Source: Leptobrachium leishanense | Lineage: Eukaryota > Chordata > Amphibia > Anura > Megophryidae | Assembly (NCBI GenBank): GCA_009667805.1 | Contig: RXON01001523.1 | Location: forward strand, 23,902-87,901 | DNA: 64,000 bases | Direction: 5' to 3' | Part shown: one piece after another, positions 20,985-33,100 of the stretch | Layout of the letters: the number at the start of each line of letters is the position of its first letter | Numbering within the stretch: position 1 is the stretch's first letter | Made by a program: the position numbers and the translations under genes | The notes under the pieces: generated by a model | What the model was told of the DNA's origin: nothing | The model's input: the letters and a program-made list of their open reading frames with translations, nothing else | The model's database searches: none

Positions 20985-22600
20985 GAACAAATCTATATAT
21001 GGGTGGTATCAATTTACTCAGAAGATGTTGCTGAACATATTTTGGGGTGTTTTTTGGCAGTAACCCATAACTGGATTTGACAATTCATGCCTAAACTACA
21101 ATGTGTGTGAAAAAATAACACAAAAAGTGACTACCTGAAAGTTTGACATAGAGCTAGTGCATGGAAAGTGTTAAAATACAACTCTTTGAAGCACCCTAGG
21201 GTGTGCCTTTCTAAAAATATATGGTTTGATGGGGGTAAATTACTTTGGCCGGCTTCAAAAATGTCCCAAATAGGACATGGGTGCATGATGACGAAATGTG
21301 AAAATTCCAAGTTGGAAAACTGAAATGCGCACCCCCCAAATAAGGCCTATTAGCCCCCAAATGACCCGACATACCTATACATGGGTGGTATCAATTTACT
21401 CAGAAGATGTTGCTGAACATATTTTGGGGTGTTTTTTGGCAGTAACCCATAACTGGATTTGACAATTCATGCCTAAAGTACAATGTGTGTGAAAAAATAA
21501 CACAAAAAGTGACTACCTGAAAGTTTGACATAGAGCTAGTGCATGGAAAGTGTTAAAATACAACTCTTTGAAGCACCCTAGGGTGTGCCCTTTCTAAAAA
21601 TATATGGTTTGATGGGGATAAATTACTTTGGCCGGCTTCAAAAATGTCCCAAATAGACATGGGTGCATGATGACGAAATGTGAAAATTCCAAGTTGAAAA
21701 CTGAAATGCGCACCCCCCAAATAAGGCCTATTAGCCCCCAAATGACCCGACATACCTATACATGGGTGGTATCAATTTACTCAGAAGATGTTGCTGAACA
21801 TATTTTGGGGTGTTTTTTGGCAGTAACCCATAACTGGATTTGACAATTCATGCCTAAAGTACAATGTGTGTGAAAAAATAACACAAAAAGTGACTACCTG
21901 AAAGTTTGACATAGAGCTAGTGCATGGAAAGTGTTAAAATACAACTCTTTGAAGCACCCTAGGGTGTGCCCTTTCTAAAAATATATGGTTTGATGGGGAT
22001 AAATTACTTTGGCCGGCTTCAAAAATGTCCCAAATAGGACATGGGTGCATGATGACGAAATGTGAAAATTCCAAGTTGGAAAACTGAAATGCGCACCCCC
22101 CAAATAAGGCCTATTAGCCCCCAAATGACCCGACATACCTATACATGGGTGGTATCAATTTACTCAGAAGATGTTGCTGAACATATTTTGGGGTGTTTTT
22201 TGGCAGTAACCCATAACTGGATTTGACAATTCATGCCTAAAGTACAATGTGTGTGAAAAAATAACACAAAAAGTGACTACCTGAAAGTTTGACATAGAGC
22301 TAGTGCATGGAAAGTGTTAAAATACAACTCTTTGAAGCACCCTAGGGTGTGCCCTTTCTAAAAATATATGGTTTGATGGGGGTAAATTACTTTGGCCGGC
22401 TTCAAAAATGTCCCAAATAGGACATGGGTGCATGATGACAAAATGAAAATTCCAAGTTGGAAAACTGAAATGCGCACCCCCCAAATAAGGCCTTTTAGCC
22501 CCCAAATGACCCGACATACCTATACTTGGGTGGTATCAATTTACTCAGAAGATGTTGCTGAACATATTTTGGGGTGCTTTTTGGCAGTAAACCTTAAAGT
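20985..22600. repeat. About 382-bp tandem array (about 4 copies)
   Basis: Units begin near 20992, 21376, 21756, 22138 and 22519 with ctatacatgggtggtatcaa. The unit is recognisably related to the 388-bp array (same order: cctat-catgg, ctcag-agat-ttgc, cagtaac), so both descend from one ancestral repeat. Confidence 0.9.
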
Positions 22601-23269
22601 TCACAGTACATGTATTCTTAAATTGCGTTCAAAAAAAAAAATCACCAAAAATTTTTTTTTTCTCAAACTTTGGCATAGATTTGTGGTAAAATGGTTTGCA
22701 TGGAAAGAGTCAAAATACCCCAAGTTTTAATACCTTGATTTGTGTATTTTAAAAAAATATGTATATGTGGAGGGTTATTCAGGAATTAGTGACAGATATC
22801 AGTGTTACAATGTCACTATCACTAGTTTTGAAAATAAACTCTTTGGAAATGGCAAAGTGCTACTTGCACTTATTGTTGCATAAAATAAGGAAAAAAGCGA
22901 GGAATATGTAAACATTGGGTATTGCTAAACTCAGTACTAAATTTAGAAACTACTAAGGAATTTATTTTTTTTGACGGTTGTTGATACATAAGAAATTGTT
23001 GGGGGTCAAAGTTCGAAAAAGTGGTGTTTTTTCAATTTTTTTGTCATATTTCACAATATTTTTTATAGTAAATTATATGAAATGATGAAAAAAATGGTAT
23101 CTTTATAAAGTCCATTTAGTGACGAGAAAAACAGTGTAAAATATGTGTGGGTTACATAAACGAGTAAGAGGAAAATTTGACGTAAACACTAAGAGCGCAG
23201 AAACGTAAAAACAGCAGCGGTCACTAACGGACGGATTTGTGTAAAACCGCCCGGTCACTAAGGGGTTAA

Positions 23270-23614
23270 GATATCATCATGAAATGCCCACTTCTGAAAA
23301 AGAAGATCCTGAATTCACAAGGGGATGGAATAATTTATTCGAGGGTTTTGCCCTGGACACAATGGAGTACATTATACAAAAAAAGAAAGAGAAGTTACCT
23401 ATTATTAATAAAAATATTGAAGAATTAATTACTTTAATAGAAAAGGAAATACCGGTAGAAGAGATGAATGCCAAAACTAGCTTTTTGGAAGGAAAATTGG
23501 AAAAATTAGAGAAAGAGATACTTATTACTAAAAAGATAAAATATGAAAGAGATCTGGATGATTATAAGAAAGGGAATGTACGTAAGATACCTGATAGAAA
23601 AAAAGAATGGGGAC
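23270..23614 (+). pseudogene. PLE ORF, piece 2
   Basis: Open frame after the piggyBac: EFTRGWNNLFEGFALDTMEY, then a Lys/Glu-rich region predicted to be helical (KKKEKLPIINKNIEEL). This is an N-terminal region typical of PLE proteins upstream of the RT. Cut at 23614 by the LTR element whose TSD gtccc begins at 23615. Confidence 0.7.
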
Positions 23615-23619
23615 GTCCC

Positions 23620-24737
23620 TATGACGGAATGGGATGTTGTTCCGCCTGCGGGTGTGCTCTATCTGCGTGACCCCGTCGCTTACCGCTGGCCCGACTACCG
23701 AGTGACGCGCACTCGGCGTCTCGTGCGGCCTGGCGTGACCCCGGGAAGGGGTTAGCGGGCGGTGGAGGGGACCCCTGCCTAGAACCAGCCCGACCACTGA
23801 GCCATACGGCACTCAGCGTCTCGAGCAGCTGGTTCACTGACCTTGTGGGTGTGGGACGTCTGTGGAGCGGCCGTGCGAATACGGAGATCGGATCTGCCGC
23901 GGAGGAATATTCGGATCTTAAGTGGAGGAATATTCGGATCTTAAGTGGAGGAATATTCGGATCTTAAGTGGAGGAATATTCGGATCTTTAAACGGAGGAC
24001 TTTTCGGATCTTACGGGCCGGGTGAATCTTCGGATCTGATCTCCGCTCCCTTGGTATACCGAAGCGCGGTACGCGGTCCGCGCCTTCGGTTCGGATCTTA
24101 AGTCTGTTCTGATCTTAAGTCCGTTCTGATCTTAAGTCCGTTCTGATCTTAAGTCCGTTCTGATCTTAAGTCCGTTCTGATCTTAAGTCTGGACACCGCA
24201 CCCTGAGACCGCGCGGGATGCTCAGACAGTATAATGCGGCGGAGAGTAAAAGACATCAGGCGAGGCTGGATGCACTGGTAAATCTGGCTTTAATATTCAC
24301 AGCTCAAGCATTTATCACTTTACACACTTATGAATACAATGGGGATCCCTGCCCGCCCACACAAGACCCATTGGCTCCTTCCCCAGCCCCCCCTGTTCCC
24401 TCCCAGGTCACTCCCAGCCTCCCCATTGTCCAGGGATTAGGCAAATGAGGTCTGGGAAAAGCCTCCAAGCAGCTTGCTTGCTGTATCCTCCATCTTGGGG
24501 CCAGGAGATCCTTTGTCTGGTGTAACCATGCTGGAATGGGCAAAATGGCGACGGGCAAGGCAAACAAAAGGGACATCACATTGCACAATCAACGGGGAAC
24601 ACAGTATCACACCACACATAACCACATCTAATAAAAAGTACTTATAAAACCGGGTGCGTGCCACCACACCCAAGTGTCCGTAGCCACCACTGTCACTGCA
24701 CCGCCCCTGGCTGAGGGTGCTGGGCCATTCCGTGACA
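23620..24737 (-). repeat. 3' LTR of single-ORF element
   Basis: 1118 bp. Contains four copies of a roughly 23-bp unit (ggaggaatattcggatctta agt, 23902-23995), two more than the partner LTR, and a 17-bp unit (ccgttctgatcttaagt, four exact copies at about 24119-24188). Confidence 0.95.
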
Positions 24738-27038
24738 CTCCTCCCCCTCCCCCAGTTCGACGCACCTGGTCTGACCCCACCGGGTCATACCGGGGAAGTC
24801 GGTGCTCCCAGGCCCATAGTCAGTCTGGGGAGGCCGAGTCACCAAGCCTCTCCATTTGGCCTTGCGGCCGTGCCAGCTTGGTCGGGACCCCATGTCCTTG
24901 GAGCTTCCCCGGCTGGGCGAGAGAACATACATCTGGGCCGGCGTGCCTCCTGTGTCCCCTCCAGGGATACTGCTCACCCGGGGAACCCGGGTGCTAAATG
25001 CACACGCCCCGGGTGCCCAGGTCAGCCGTGGGAAAGCACCGTGGCTGCGTGAGGCCCCCGAGCCCAAGGGTTGCCAAAATGGGCAGAGGCCCACGGCGCT
25101 CTGCCCCGTTGCCAGCACTTCCGCTGGATGGCCAGGTACGGCCACGGCAACCGAAGGAGTAAGTAGGGCCAAACCTGGCTGCTCTTCCCTGCAGCCGACG
25201 AAGGGAACAAATGGATGCCACAGCAGTGGCACGGGGTCAACCTCGCTCTGCCCCTCGGGGCGAGTTGGGGACGACGGGCAGAGGCCAGCGGCGCTCTGCC
25301 CTGACGTCAGCTCTTCCGCTGGGTGGAAATCCCTTTGCGGGAGGATGGTTACTTCACCCCCCGGGGCAAACAATGGTTGCGCACAACCCATCCCGGAGGA
25401 ACCATCCGTCTGCTCCACCCGGCAGACTGTGGGTGGTGGGCAGAGGCCAGCGGCGCTCTGCCCCGTGGCCAGCTCTTCCGCTGGTGGGAGATCTCCTTGA
25501 GGAGGAAGGGTCACTTCACCCCCCGGGGCAAACAGTGGTTGCACACAACCCATCCCGGGGGGACCAACCGTCGGCTCCTCCTGGCGGACTGTAGGTAGTG
25601 GGCAGAGGCCAGCGGCACTCTGCCCCGTAGCCAGCTCTTCCGCTGGTTGGAGATCTCCTTGGGGAAGGATGGTCACTTCACCCCCCGGGGCAAACAATGG
25701 TTGCGCACAACCCATCCCGGGGAGACCATCCGTCTCCTCCCCCGCTGGACCCGTGGCCTCGGCCACCCTGTCCTCTTGCGGGGTGAAGGGGGTAACTTCC
25801 TCAGTCGAAACCCCCACGGGCACCCATGGGCCCGCCTCGGCCTCCCATAGGTCCCAAACCTGGGGACTGTCGACTTCCTCCGCCGACCCGTACCACCACG
25901 GGGAGCTCAGGCTCGACTGCGGAACGCCGTCCAACAGACTACGATAAGCCACCTCGAGCTCCCACTCTCGCTCGGCTAGGGACTCCAATTCTTCGAACAC
26001 GTCGTCCCTCACGTCGGGCGGGAACTCCAGTTCCCGTCGCTCCAGGATGTCTTCCATCCGTTCCTCCGTCTCCTCTCCAAACTCGGGGTCGGCGGCCATG
26101 CTCTCGTAGAGCAGCCCCGTGCCTCCGTAGCGAGGCCCTGCAATGGAACTGCCCCCCATCGGGCGCGCTGTCGGAGAGGCGGTTAGCCACCGGAGCGCGC
26201 GGTACGCGGCGTCCAGTGCGATCTCCTCCTGCACCAGACTCCGGAGCTCGGCTTCCCACTCCTCTGGGGCCCGACCTTGCAGGAACGCTGCTCGCACCTC
26301 GTACTGCACCCGATGGACGACAGCGTCGGAAGGAATGGACGCACCATGGCAGTCCCGCTCATGGTCCAGGGCCTCGTACCACAGTTCCTCTGTGGACCTC
26401 TGGTCCTGCTCCAGGCCCTCCTGCAGCTCTCTTGCCAACACGACCTTTATGTCGGCGAAGGTGCCAGCGCAGGGGCACCGCTCCTCAATGGGGAATGTGG
26501 CGTCCTCAGATGCAGCTCCAGGCGGCCTGTGAGTCTCCATCCGAGGGTCGCTGGGATGAGTGACGTCCTCAGTACAGGCTCCAGGCGAGCTGAGAGTCCC
26601 GCAAGCGTAGTCACTGGGGTTTGCAGATTCCCCAGGTGGAGCTCCAGTCGAGCTGTGAGCCTCGACCCAGGGTTCCACAGGATAGGGTTCGGGGTTCCAA
26701 TCTTCTGGCTCTGCTCCGCGGAGCTCTGCCAACCGCAGCTCGTGCTGGCGGTCCTTTTCCTGTTCAACCTCACGGTAAAACTCCCGGATCACCCGGCATC
26801 TGTCCGCCGTCGCTGGGGCGTCCCCGAGCAGGGCAATCCGACGCCGCACCTCTCGGAGGCCAGCATCTTCCTCCACCTCCGCGTGGACCGGGCTGGGGAC
26901 GGGCGTCATCGCCTCGTCCTGATCCATCCTAGTCAGCTCCTTGATCAGGGTCTTTCTTTTCTTGTTACCCGGCGTTCCTCCCCGGTTCTCCAACATCCCA
27001 CGCAGGAGGTCCCGGTCATAGTAGGTGTACACCACCAT
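24693..27038 (-). CDS. 781-residue gag-like ORF with SAP-like N-terminus
   Basis: Uninterrupted ORF starting 51 nt from the 5' LTR (context ccATGG) and ending inside the 3' LTR. The first 40 residues (YYDRDLLRGMLENRGGTPGN, then KKRKTLIKELT) resemble a SAP-type DNA/RNA-binding helix pair, as at the start of some vertebrate Gypsy Gag proteins. Residues 40-380 are very Glu/Arg-rich and probably helical. The C-terminal half has four repeats of about 54 residues with GMGCAQPLFAPGGEVT and ATGQSAAGLCP (DNA unit about 160 bp, 25080-25740). No zinc knuckle, protease, RT or integrase motif was found. An intact frame of this length in a decayed neighbourhood fits recent mobility. Gag function is inferred; I do not recognise the family. 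Confidence 0.8.
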   Translation of the reverse strand: MVVYTYYDRDLLRGMLENRGGTPGNKKRKTLIKELTRMDQDEAMTPVPSPVHAEVEEDAGLREVRRRIALLGDAPATADRCRVIREFYREVEQEKDRQHELRLAELRGAEPEDWNPEPYPVEPWVEAHSSTGAPPGESANPSDYACGTLSSPGACTEDVTHPSDPRMETHRPPGAASEDATFPIEERCPCAGTFADIKVVLARELQEGLEQDQRSTEELWYEALDHERDCHGASIPSDAVVHRVQYEVRAAFLQGRAPEEWEAELRSLVQEEIALDAAYRALRWLTASPTARPMGGSSIAGPRYGGTGLLYESMAADPEFGEETEERMEDILERRELEFPPDVRDDVFEELESLAEREWELEVAYRSLLDGVPQSSLSSPWWYGSAEEVDSPQVWDLWEAEAGPWVPVGVSTEEVTPFTPQEDRVAEATGPAGEETDGLPGMGCAQPLFAPGGEVTILPQGDLQPAEELATGQSAAGLCPLPTVRQEEPTVGPPGMGCVQPLFAPGGEVTLPPQGDLPPAEELATGQSAAGLCPPPTVCRVEQTDGSSGMGCAQPLFAPGGEVTILPQRDFHPAEELTSGQSAAGLCPSSPTRPEGQSEVDPVPLLWHPFVPFVGCREEQPGLALLTPSVAVAVPGHPAEVLATGQSAVGLCPFWQPLGSGASRSHGAFPRLTWAPGACAFSTRVPRVSSIPGGDTGGTPAQMYVLSPSRGSSKDMGSRPSWHGRKAKWRGLVTRPPQTDYGPGSTDFPGMTRWGQTRCVELGEGEECHGMAQHPQPGAVQ
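25080..25745 (-). repeat. About 160-bp coding tandem repeat
   Basis: Four units beginning near 25080, 25276, 25437 and 25597 with gggcagaggcc; each encodes one copy of the C-terminal protein repeat. Confidence 0.85.
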
Positions 27039-27089
27039 GGCGTAGGTCTCCTAGGGGCCTGCAGAGAGCGATCCCACCGCTGCCACCAG

Positions 27090-28160
27090 TATGACGGAAT
27101 GGGATGTTGTTCCGCCTGCGGGTGTGCTCTATCTGCGTGACCCCGTCGCTTACCGCTGGCCCGACTACCGAGTGACGCGCACTCGGCGTCTCGTGCGGCC
27201 TGGCGTGACCCCGGGAAGGGGTTAGCGGGCGGTGGAGGGGACCCCTGCCTAGAACCAGCCCGACCACTGAGCCATACGGCACTCAGCGTCTCGAGCAGCT
27301 GGTTCACTGACCTTGTGGGTGTGGGACGTCTGTGGAGCGGCCGTGCGAATACGGAGATCGGATCTGCCGCGGAGGAATATTCGGATCTTAAGTGGAGGAA
27401 TATTCGGATCTTTAAACGGAGGACTTTTCGGATCTTACGGGCCGGGTGAATCTTCGGATCTGATCTCCGCTCCCTTGGTATACCGAAGCGCGGTACGCGG
27501 TCCGCGCCTTCGGTTCGGATCTTAAGTCTGTTCTGATCTTAAGTCCGTTCTGATCTTAAGTCCGTTCTGATCTTAAGTCCGTTCTGATCTTAAGTCCGTT
27601 CTGATCTTAAGTCTGGACACCGCACCCTGAGACCGCGCGGGATGCTCAGACAGTATAATGCGGCGGAGAGTAAAAGACATCAGGCGAGGCTGGATGCACT
27701 GGTAAATCTGGCTTTAATATTCACAGCTCAAGCATTTATCACTTTACACACTTATGAATACAATGGGGATCCCTGCCCGCCCACACAAGACCCATTGGCT
27801 CCTTTCCCAGCCCCCCCTGTTCCCTCCCAGGTCCCTTCCAGCCTACCCATTGTCCAGGGATTAGGCAAATGAGGTCTGGGAAAGCCTCCAAGCAGCTGGC
27901 TTGCTGTATCCTCCATCTTGGGGCCAGGAGATCCTTTGTCTGGTGTAACCATGCTGGAATGGGCAAAATGGCGACGGGCAAGGCAAACAAAAGGGACATC
28001 ACATTGCACAATCAACGGGGAACACAGTATCACACCACACATAACCACATCTAATAAAAAGTACTTATAAAACCGGGTGCGTGCCACCACACCCAAGTGT
28101 CCGTAGCCACCACTGTCACTGCACCGCCCCTGGCTGAGGGTGCTGGGCCATTCCGTGACA
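27090..28160 (-). repeat. 5' LTR of single-ORF element
   Basis: 1071 bp, with two copies of the 23-bp unit. Otherwise almost identical to the 3' LTR. Confidence 0.95.
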
Positions 28161-28165
28161 GTCCC

Positions 28166-28658
28166 CAACCCTGCAATTGGGACAATAGACAGAGGGTTTT
28201 TTTTCATAGGGAATCAGAAAAAAACAGATCATCAACCTGGTGGAGAGGCGATTCATCCTGATAGTAGAAATAGAATGAGAGATCCCAATTGGGATAAAAA
28301 ACCTGCATATACAAACTCATATAATGTTTATGGAGCAAAACTTAAACATGGAGGATTGAATCATTTTGAACGAAGGGACCCTAGGACATTCCAGTAGAAT
28401 GAAAGAAGGGAATATGACAGTCATTCGGACCATCATAGATATGTGACCTCTAATCCCAATGGACCCAGGAGTAATGGGAGAGAAGACTCCAATGGAGGAA
28501 TTACAGTCTCTAACAGGTTTCAACCCCTAGCGGAATATAAAGAAGGCGATTTTTGGAAGGATCAACATCAGGAAGGGGATTTTTGAGGGGAACATTATCG
28601 AGAGAAGGAGAAACCGCAGAAGTCCAGGGAACTAGACCTAAGACATCAGAGACTAGGG
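28166..28658 (+). pseudogene. PLE ORF, piece 3
   Basis: Hydrophilic, Asn/Arg/Asp-rich sequence (PDSRNRMRDPNWDKKPAY and, in shifted frame, GDFWKDQHQEGDF), consistent with the variable linker before the PLE reverse transcriptase. It contains a stop near 28395 and later in-frame stops. Cut at 28658 by hAT copy 2. Confidence 0.55.
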
Positions 28659-29179
28659 GTCAGGAATAGGGATGAGCCGAACACCCCCCGAGTTCGGTTT
28701 GGGCCCGCACCCCAACTTCCCATTTGTTCGGGTCCGAACCCGAACTCGAACTCCATGCAAGTCAATGGGGCTGAAAATTCGGTTTTTAGAGTGCCCTCCA
28801 AGAGGGCATATATGCTAGATATTTGCCATAAAAGATGTATGGGGGTCCGGGTAGTGCCCTGGGGGACAGGAAACAAGGACAAAAAGTTTTTTTTAAAAAA
28901 ACGTTTTTAAAGGGACAGTGAGTTTTCCATGAAATAAGGGTTAAAAATAAAATCGAAAAATTCCTTCAATTATCGTGCCTAGGAGGTCCCCATAACCTGC
29001 ATGTGAAGTGGCAGATTTCTAGGATATATAGAAACACTTAAAAACAAAAAAAATATGTTTCATATGACGGTAAATGCTTTTCCTTTAATCTATCCATAAA
29101 CAACTGCTTGGGCGGCAGTCTGTATGAAAATAGGAGACATTTTCGTACACGCAGAAAAAGTTTACTGATTTTTTGGGCT

Positions 29180-30060
29180 AAATTATTGTGAAACTTATGC
29201 AGGCTTTGGATGAAATTGGTCCTTTAGCGTCCCCACAAGTGCCGTCACACCGTAACCCCTCTGAGGATATGATTCTGATACAGGCGTCAGTGGCAGTGCA
29301 CCCAAATATTGTGCTTTTGGTGCCAGGCCTGCAAGTACTATCATACAGTAACCCCTCTGTGGTATTGTGGAAGAATGCAGGGGTGAACCTTGCGGTCCTA
29401 TATTAAAAATATATGCATCTGGTAGAGGCGTCAGTGCACCCAGATATTCTGCCTTTGGTGCAAGACTGCCAGGCCAGCAAGTATCATCATACAGTAACCC
29501 CTCTGTAGTATTGTGGAAGAAAGCAGGGTTGGACCATGTGGTCCTATATTGAAAAGATATGATTCTGGTCAAGGCGTCAGTGCACCCAGATATTGTACTT
29601 TTGGTGCCAGGCCAGCAAGTGTCATCATACAGTAACCCCTCTGTGGTATTGTGGAAGAATGCAGGGCTGGACCATGTGATCCTATATTGAAAAGATATGA
29701 TTCTGGTCAAGGCGTCAGTGCACCCAATTATTGTGCCTTTGGTGCCAGGCCAGCAGGTATCATCATACAGTAACCCCTCTGTGGTATTGTGGAAGAAAGC
29801 AGGGGTGGACCATGTGGTCCTATATTGAAAAGTTTTTTATCTGGTATTGGGCATCAGTGCACCCAGATATTGTGCCTTTGGTGCCAGGCCAGCAAGTATC
29901 ATCATACAGTAACTCCTCTGTGGTATTGTGGAAGAGTGCAGAAACCCTGCGGTTCAAAAAATTAAAATGATATAAATCTGGCACAGGCGTCAGTGCAGCC
30001 AAATATTGTGCCTTTCATGGCAGCAAGTGCCTTCACACCATAACCCTTTTGTGGTATTGT
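29180..30060. repeat. 136-150 bp tandem array in hAT copy 2 3' region
   Basis: Five units spaced 136-150 bp, each with cagtaacccctctgtggtat and a ggtgccaggccagcaagta phrase. The counterpart in copy 1 is at 48640-49265. Confidence 0.9.
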
Positions 30061-30115
30061 GGAAGAGTTCAGTGCTGGATTTTTTGTGAATGCAGAAGAG
30101 GACATCCCCGATCTA

Positions 30116-33100
30116 TTACATTACTTCAGCATCAGGGGATTGATAGCTGCTGATCCAGGACTGATTCATTTTTATAAATGTCAGCCGGTCTACAGAGTCG
30201 GTGGACAGACGCACTCTATTGTCTGTGACAAAACCTCCAGCGGCACTGAACGTCCTTTCGGAAAGCACGCTAGATGAAGGGCAACCTAGTACCTGCATAG
30301 CATATTGGCTAAATTCTGGCCAGTGATCCAATCTCAACACCCAGTAAGCCAGTTGATCATCTGCTGGAAAGGTATCCAGGTCTGCCCTTGCCCCTAGGTA
30401 GTCCTGCACCATATGGTGAAGACGCTGGCAATGGGTGCCTACATTTGACGTCCCTGGGCGTCGAGGACTAAAAAAATTAAAAAATGCATCAGTCAAGCGG
30501 CCCTGGCCTTCACCACTATTCCTCTGATCACCCGCAGCCTCAGAAGCACGTATGTCAGCACTTGGTAATCTACCAGTGCCAGGAAAGGTGTTACACAAGT
30601 GTCGCTTTAGAGCGTCCTCAAGTTTTTTCATCCTGTGCTCCCTCTGTGCGGGCAGGATGAGCTCTGCAACTTTACCCTTGTATCGTGGATCAAGAAGGGT
30701 TGCCAACCAGTAATGATCCCTTTCCTTGATGGCACGAATCCTGGGGTCCTTTAGCAGGCCTTGCATCATTACGCAGCCCATGCAGCGTAGGTTGGAGGTG
30801 GCATTAGCTTCCGAGTCTTCCTGGTCAATGAGGATGACTGTATCGTGCACTTCCTCCTCCCAGCCACGCACTAGCCCTTGTGTTTCTGGGCACGCGAAAC
30901 CCTCCCTTGAGGAATCCCCACCTTCAATGCCCTCACTTCTTAAATATTCTGCCTCCTCCTCCTCCTCATCCTCCTCCTGTCTGATCTGAGTAGGACCCGC
31001 TGGAATGCTGTCTGCGGAAAGACTGGGGCCTTGAGAACTAGAGAAGGCCTCCTCTTCCTCCCGCTGATCTGCTTCTAGAGCCACCTTCTAGAGCCACATC
31101 TATAATTCCCCGCAGAGTGTGCTCCAGCAGGAACACTAAAGGAATTGTGTCACTGATGCATGCACTGTCCCTGCTCACCATCCTCGTTGCCTCCTCAAAT
31201 GGTGACAGTACAGTGCATGCATCCTTGATCATCAGCCACTGCGGGGGGGAAAACAAGTTGACCTGAACCTGTCCTTGTGTCATACTCACACAGGTACTCG
31301 TTGATGGCCCTCTGCTGCTTGTGCAGACGCTGCAGCATTGCTAATGTCGAGTTCCACCTGGTGTGCATGTCACAGATCAGACGGTTTGTGGGAAGGTGGA
31401 ATTTTCTTTGAATTTCTGCCAGGCGAACGCTTGCTGGGAATGACCGTCTGAAGTGGCTGCAGACTTTTCTGGCCTGGATGAGAAGCTCTGGCAGCCCTGG
31501 GTACTTGGTTAGGAAATGCTGTACCTCCAGATTTAGGACTTGTGCTAGGCATGGTACATGCGTCAATTTACCCTTGCGTAGGGCGGAGAGAAGGTTGCTG
31601 CCATTATCGCAGACGATCATTCCCAGCTGAAGCTGGCGTGGTGTTAACCATCTCTGCACCTGCCCCTGCAGAGCTGACAGAATTTCTGGCCCGGTGTGGC
31701 TCCTGTCCCCTAAACAAACCAGCTCAAGCATTCAGTGTGCCGTGAAGGAAATGTAACGACCCTGTCCATGCTTGCTGGACCACGTGTCTAAAGTCACATG
31801 CACCTTGCTGCTGATGCCTTTCCCAATGACTGGATAACATTGTCTTCCACGTGCTGGTATAGTGCTGGAATGGCCTTGCATGAAAAGTAATGGCGTTTTG
31901 GAACCTGCCACTGTGGTACAGCACATTCAGCAAATTCACGGAAGGGAGCAGAGTCCACCAGCTGGAAAGGCAGCAGCTGCAATGCGAGTAATTTTGCTAA
32001 GCTGGCATTTAGACGCTGTGCTTGGGGATGGTTGGGACTATATTTTTACTTTCGCTGCAGCAGCTGCGGCAATGTAATCTGACTGCGTAAATCTTCAGCT
32101 GCTGGGATGATGTCACATTGTGAGGAAGGACCTGGTACATCCATTACTGTAGCATCATCCCTGTCGGTGGAGGTTGTAGGCAATGACATGGCAGGACATA
32201 CAGTGGGGGTAGAGATAGATGAGGAGGAGGAGGACCTACGCAAAGTCTTGAGCCAACGGGATGTGTGGCAGTTGTTCATATGTCACCTCAAGCACGTGGT
32301 ACCCAAGTGTCCGGTATCTTTCCCACGCTTAAGCCTCATCTGACATAGATTACAAATAGCAACGCTGCGTTCTACTGCACATTTCTTAAAGAACTCCCAG
32401 ACAACAGAGTTCCTGCATGTGTTCTTTGAGACAACAGCGCTCTGCACCAGAGCAGCTCTGACATGTGATGCCTTGGACTGGCTAGTGCTACGGTTGGTCA
32501 CAGAGGATTGTTGTGCCTCGTGTTTGCTGTGCCTCCTCCTCCCCCTCTTCCTCACTTAATTCCTCTGTTCGATCAGGCACCCAGGTGGAGTCAGTGACCT
32601 CATCATCATTGTCATCATCGCCCCCTATCTCCTCGTCACTGGAGCCAACTTGGCAGTATGCCGCAGCTGCTGGGGCAACATGAGTGCCAGTTATTTGTGT
32701 GTCATCACTGGCACCCCCTTCCTCTAGGTTGATTATACTCCCTTTCTCAACCTCAGAGATTGAATCAGAGCACTGTACTTGCTGCGCATCCTCAAGCAGC
32801 ATGTCACTGTCATTGTAGTCAAACAATTCATCTGACTGCTCCGTGTGTGATAGTGAGGCTACGGCAGGAGTAGCTGTGGACATGGAGGCTGCATTAGATG
32901 CTTTGGCAGCTGAGGTGTACTGTAAACCACTTGAAGCCTGGCTGGCAGAGGACTCGGAGGATGAGGATGGCCTGGTTAGCCAATCCACCAAATCCTCTGT
33001 ATGTTGCTGCTGCTTTAGACGGCCAGCACCAGTTAGGATGGACAAGCGTGTCCCTGCAGAGGATGCACCACGTCCACCATGACCAGAGGCACAGCCTCCC

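Larger units (their letters stand above)
17192..23265 (+). mobile_element. piggyBac element, 6.07 kb, internally rearranged
   Basis: Flanked by TTAA on both sides (17188-17191 and 23266-23269), the exact piggyBac target. Terminal repeats are ccccttaaggac on the left and, inverted, ccccttagtgac on the right. Contents: a hairpin-rich left end, a telomere-like tract, the N-terminal third of a transposase gene, and two long tandem arrays in place of the rest. Inserted in the PLE ORF; the frame resumes after the right TTAA. Confidence 0.9.
23620..28160 (-). mobile_element. Single-ORF LTR retrotransposon (non-autonomous)
   Basis: LTRs at 23620-24737 (3', 1118 bp) and 27090-28160 (5', 1071 bp) with a perfect 5-bp TSD, gtccc (23615-23619 and 28161-28165). 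On the minus strand the LTR runs TGTCACGG...CCGTCATA. Beside the 5' LTR is a primer-site-like ctggtggcagcggtgggat, and beside the 3' LTR a polypurine tract (tgggggagggggaggag). The interior (2.35 kb) is filled by one ORF; there is no pol. The LTRs differ by about six substitutions plus two minisatellite units: a young insertion. Confidence 0.95.

Noticed and set aside
25826..26563. 245-codon plus-strand ORF (and 24856-25500, 26277-27140)
   Set aside because: Antisense shadows of the GC-rich 781-residue ORF, which has the expected position and start.
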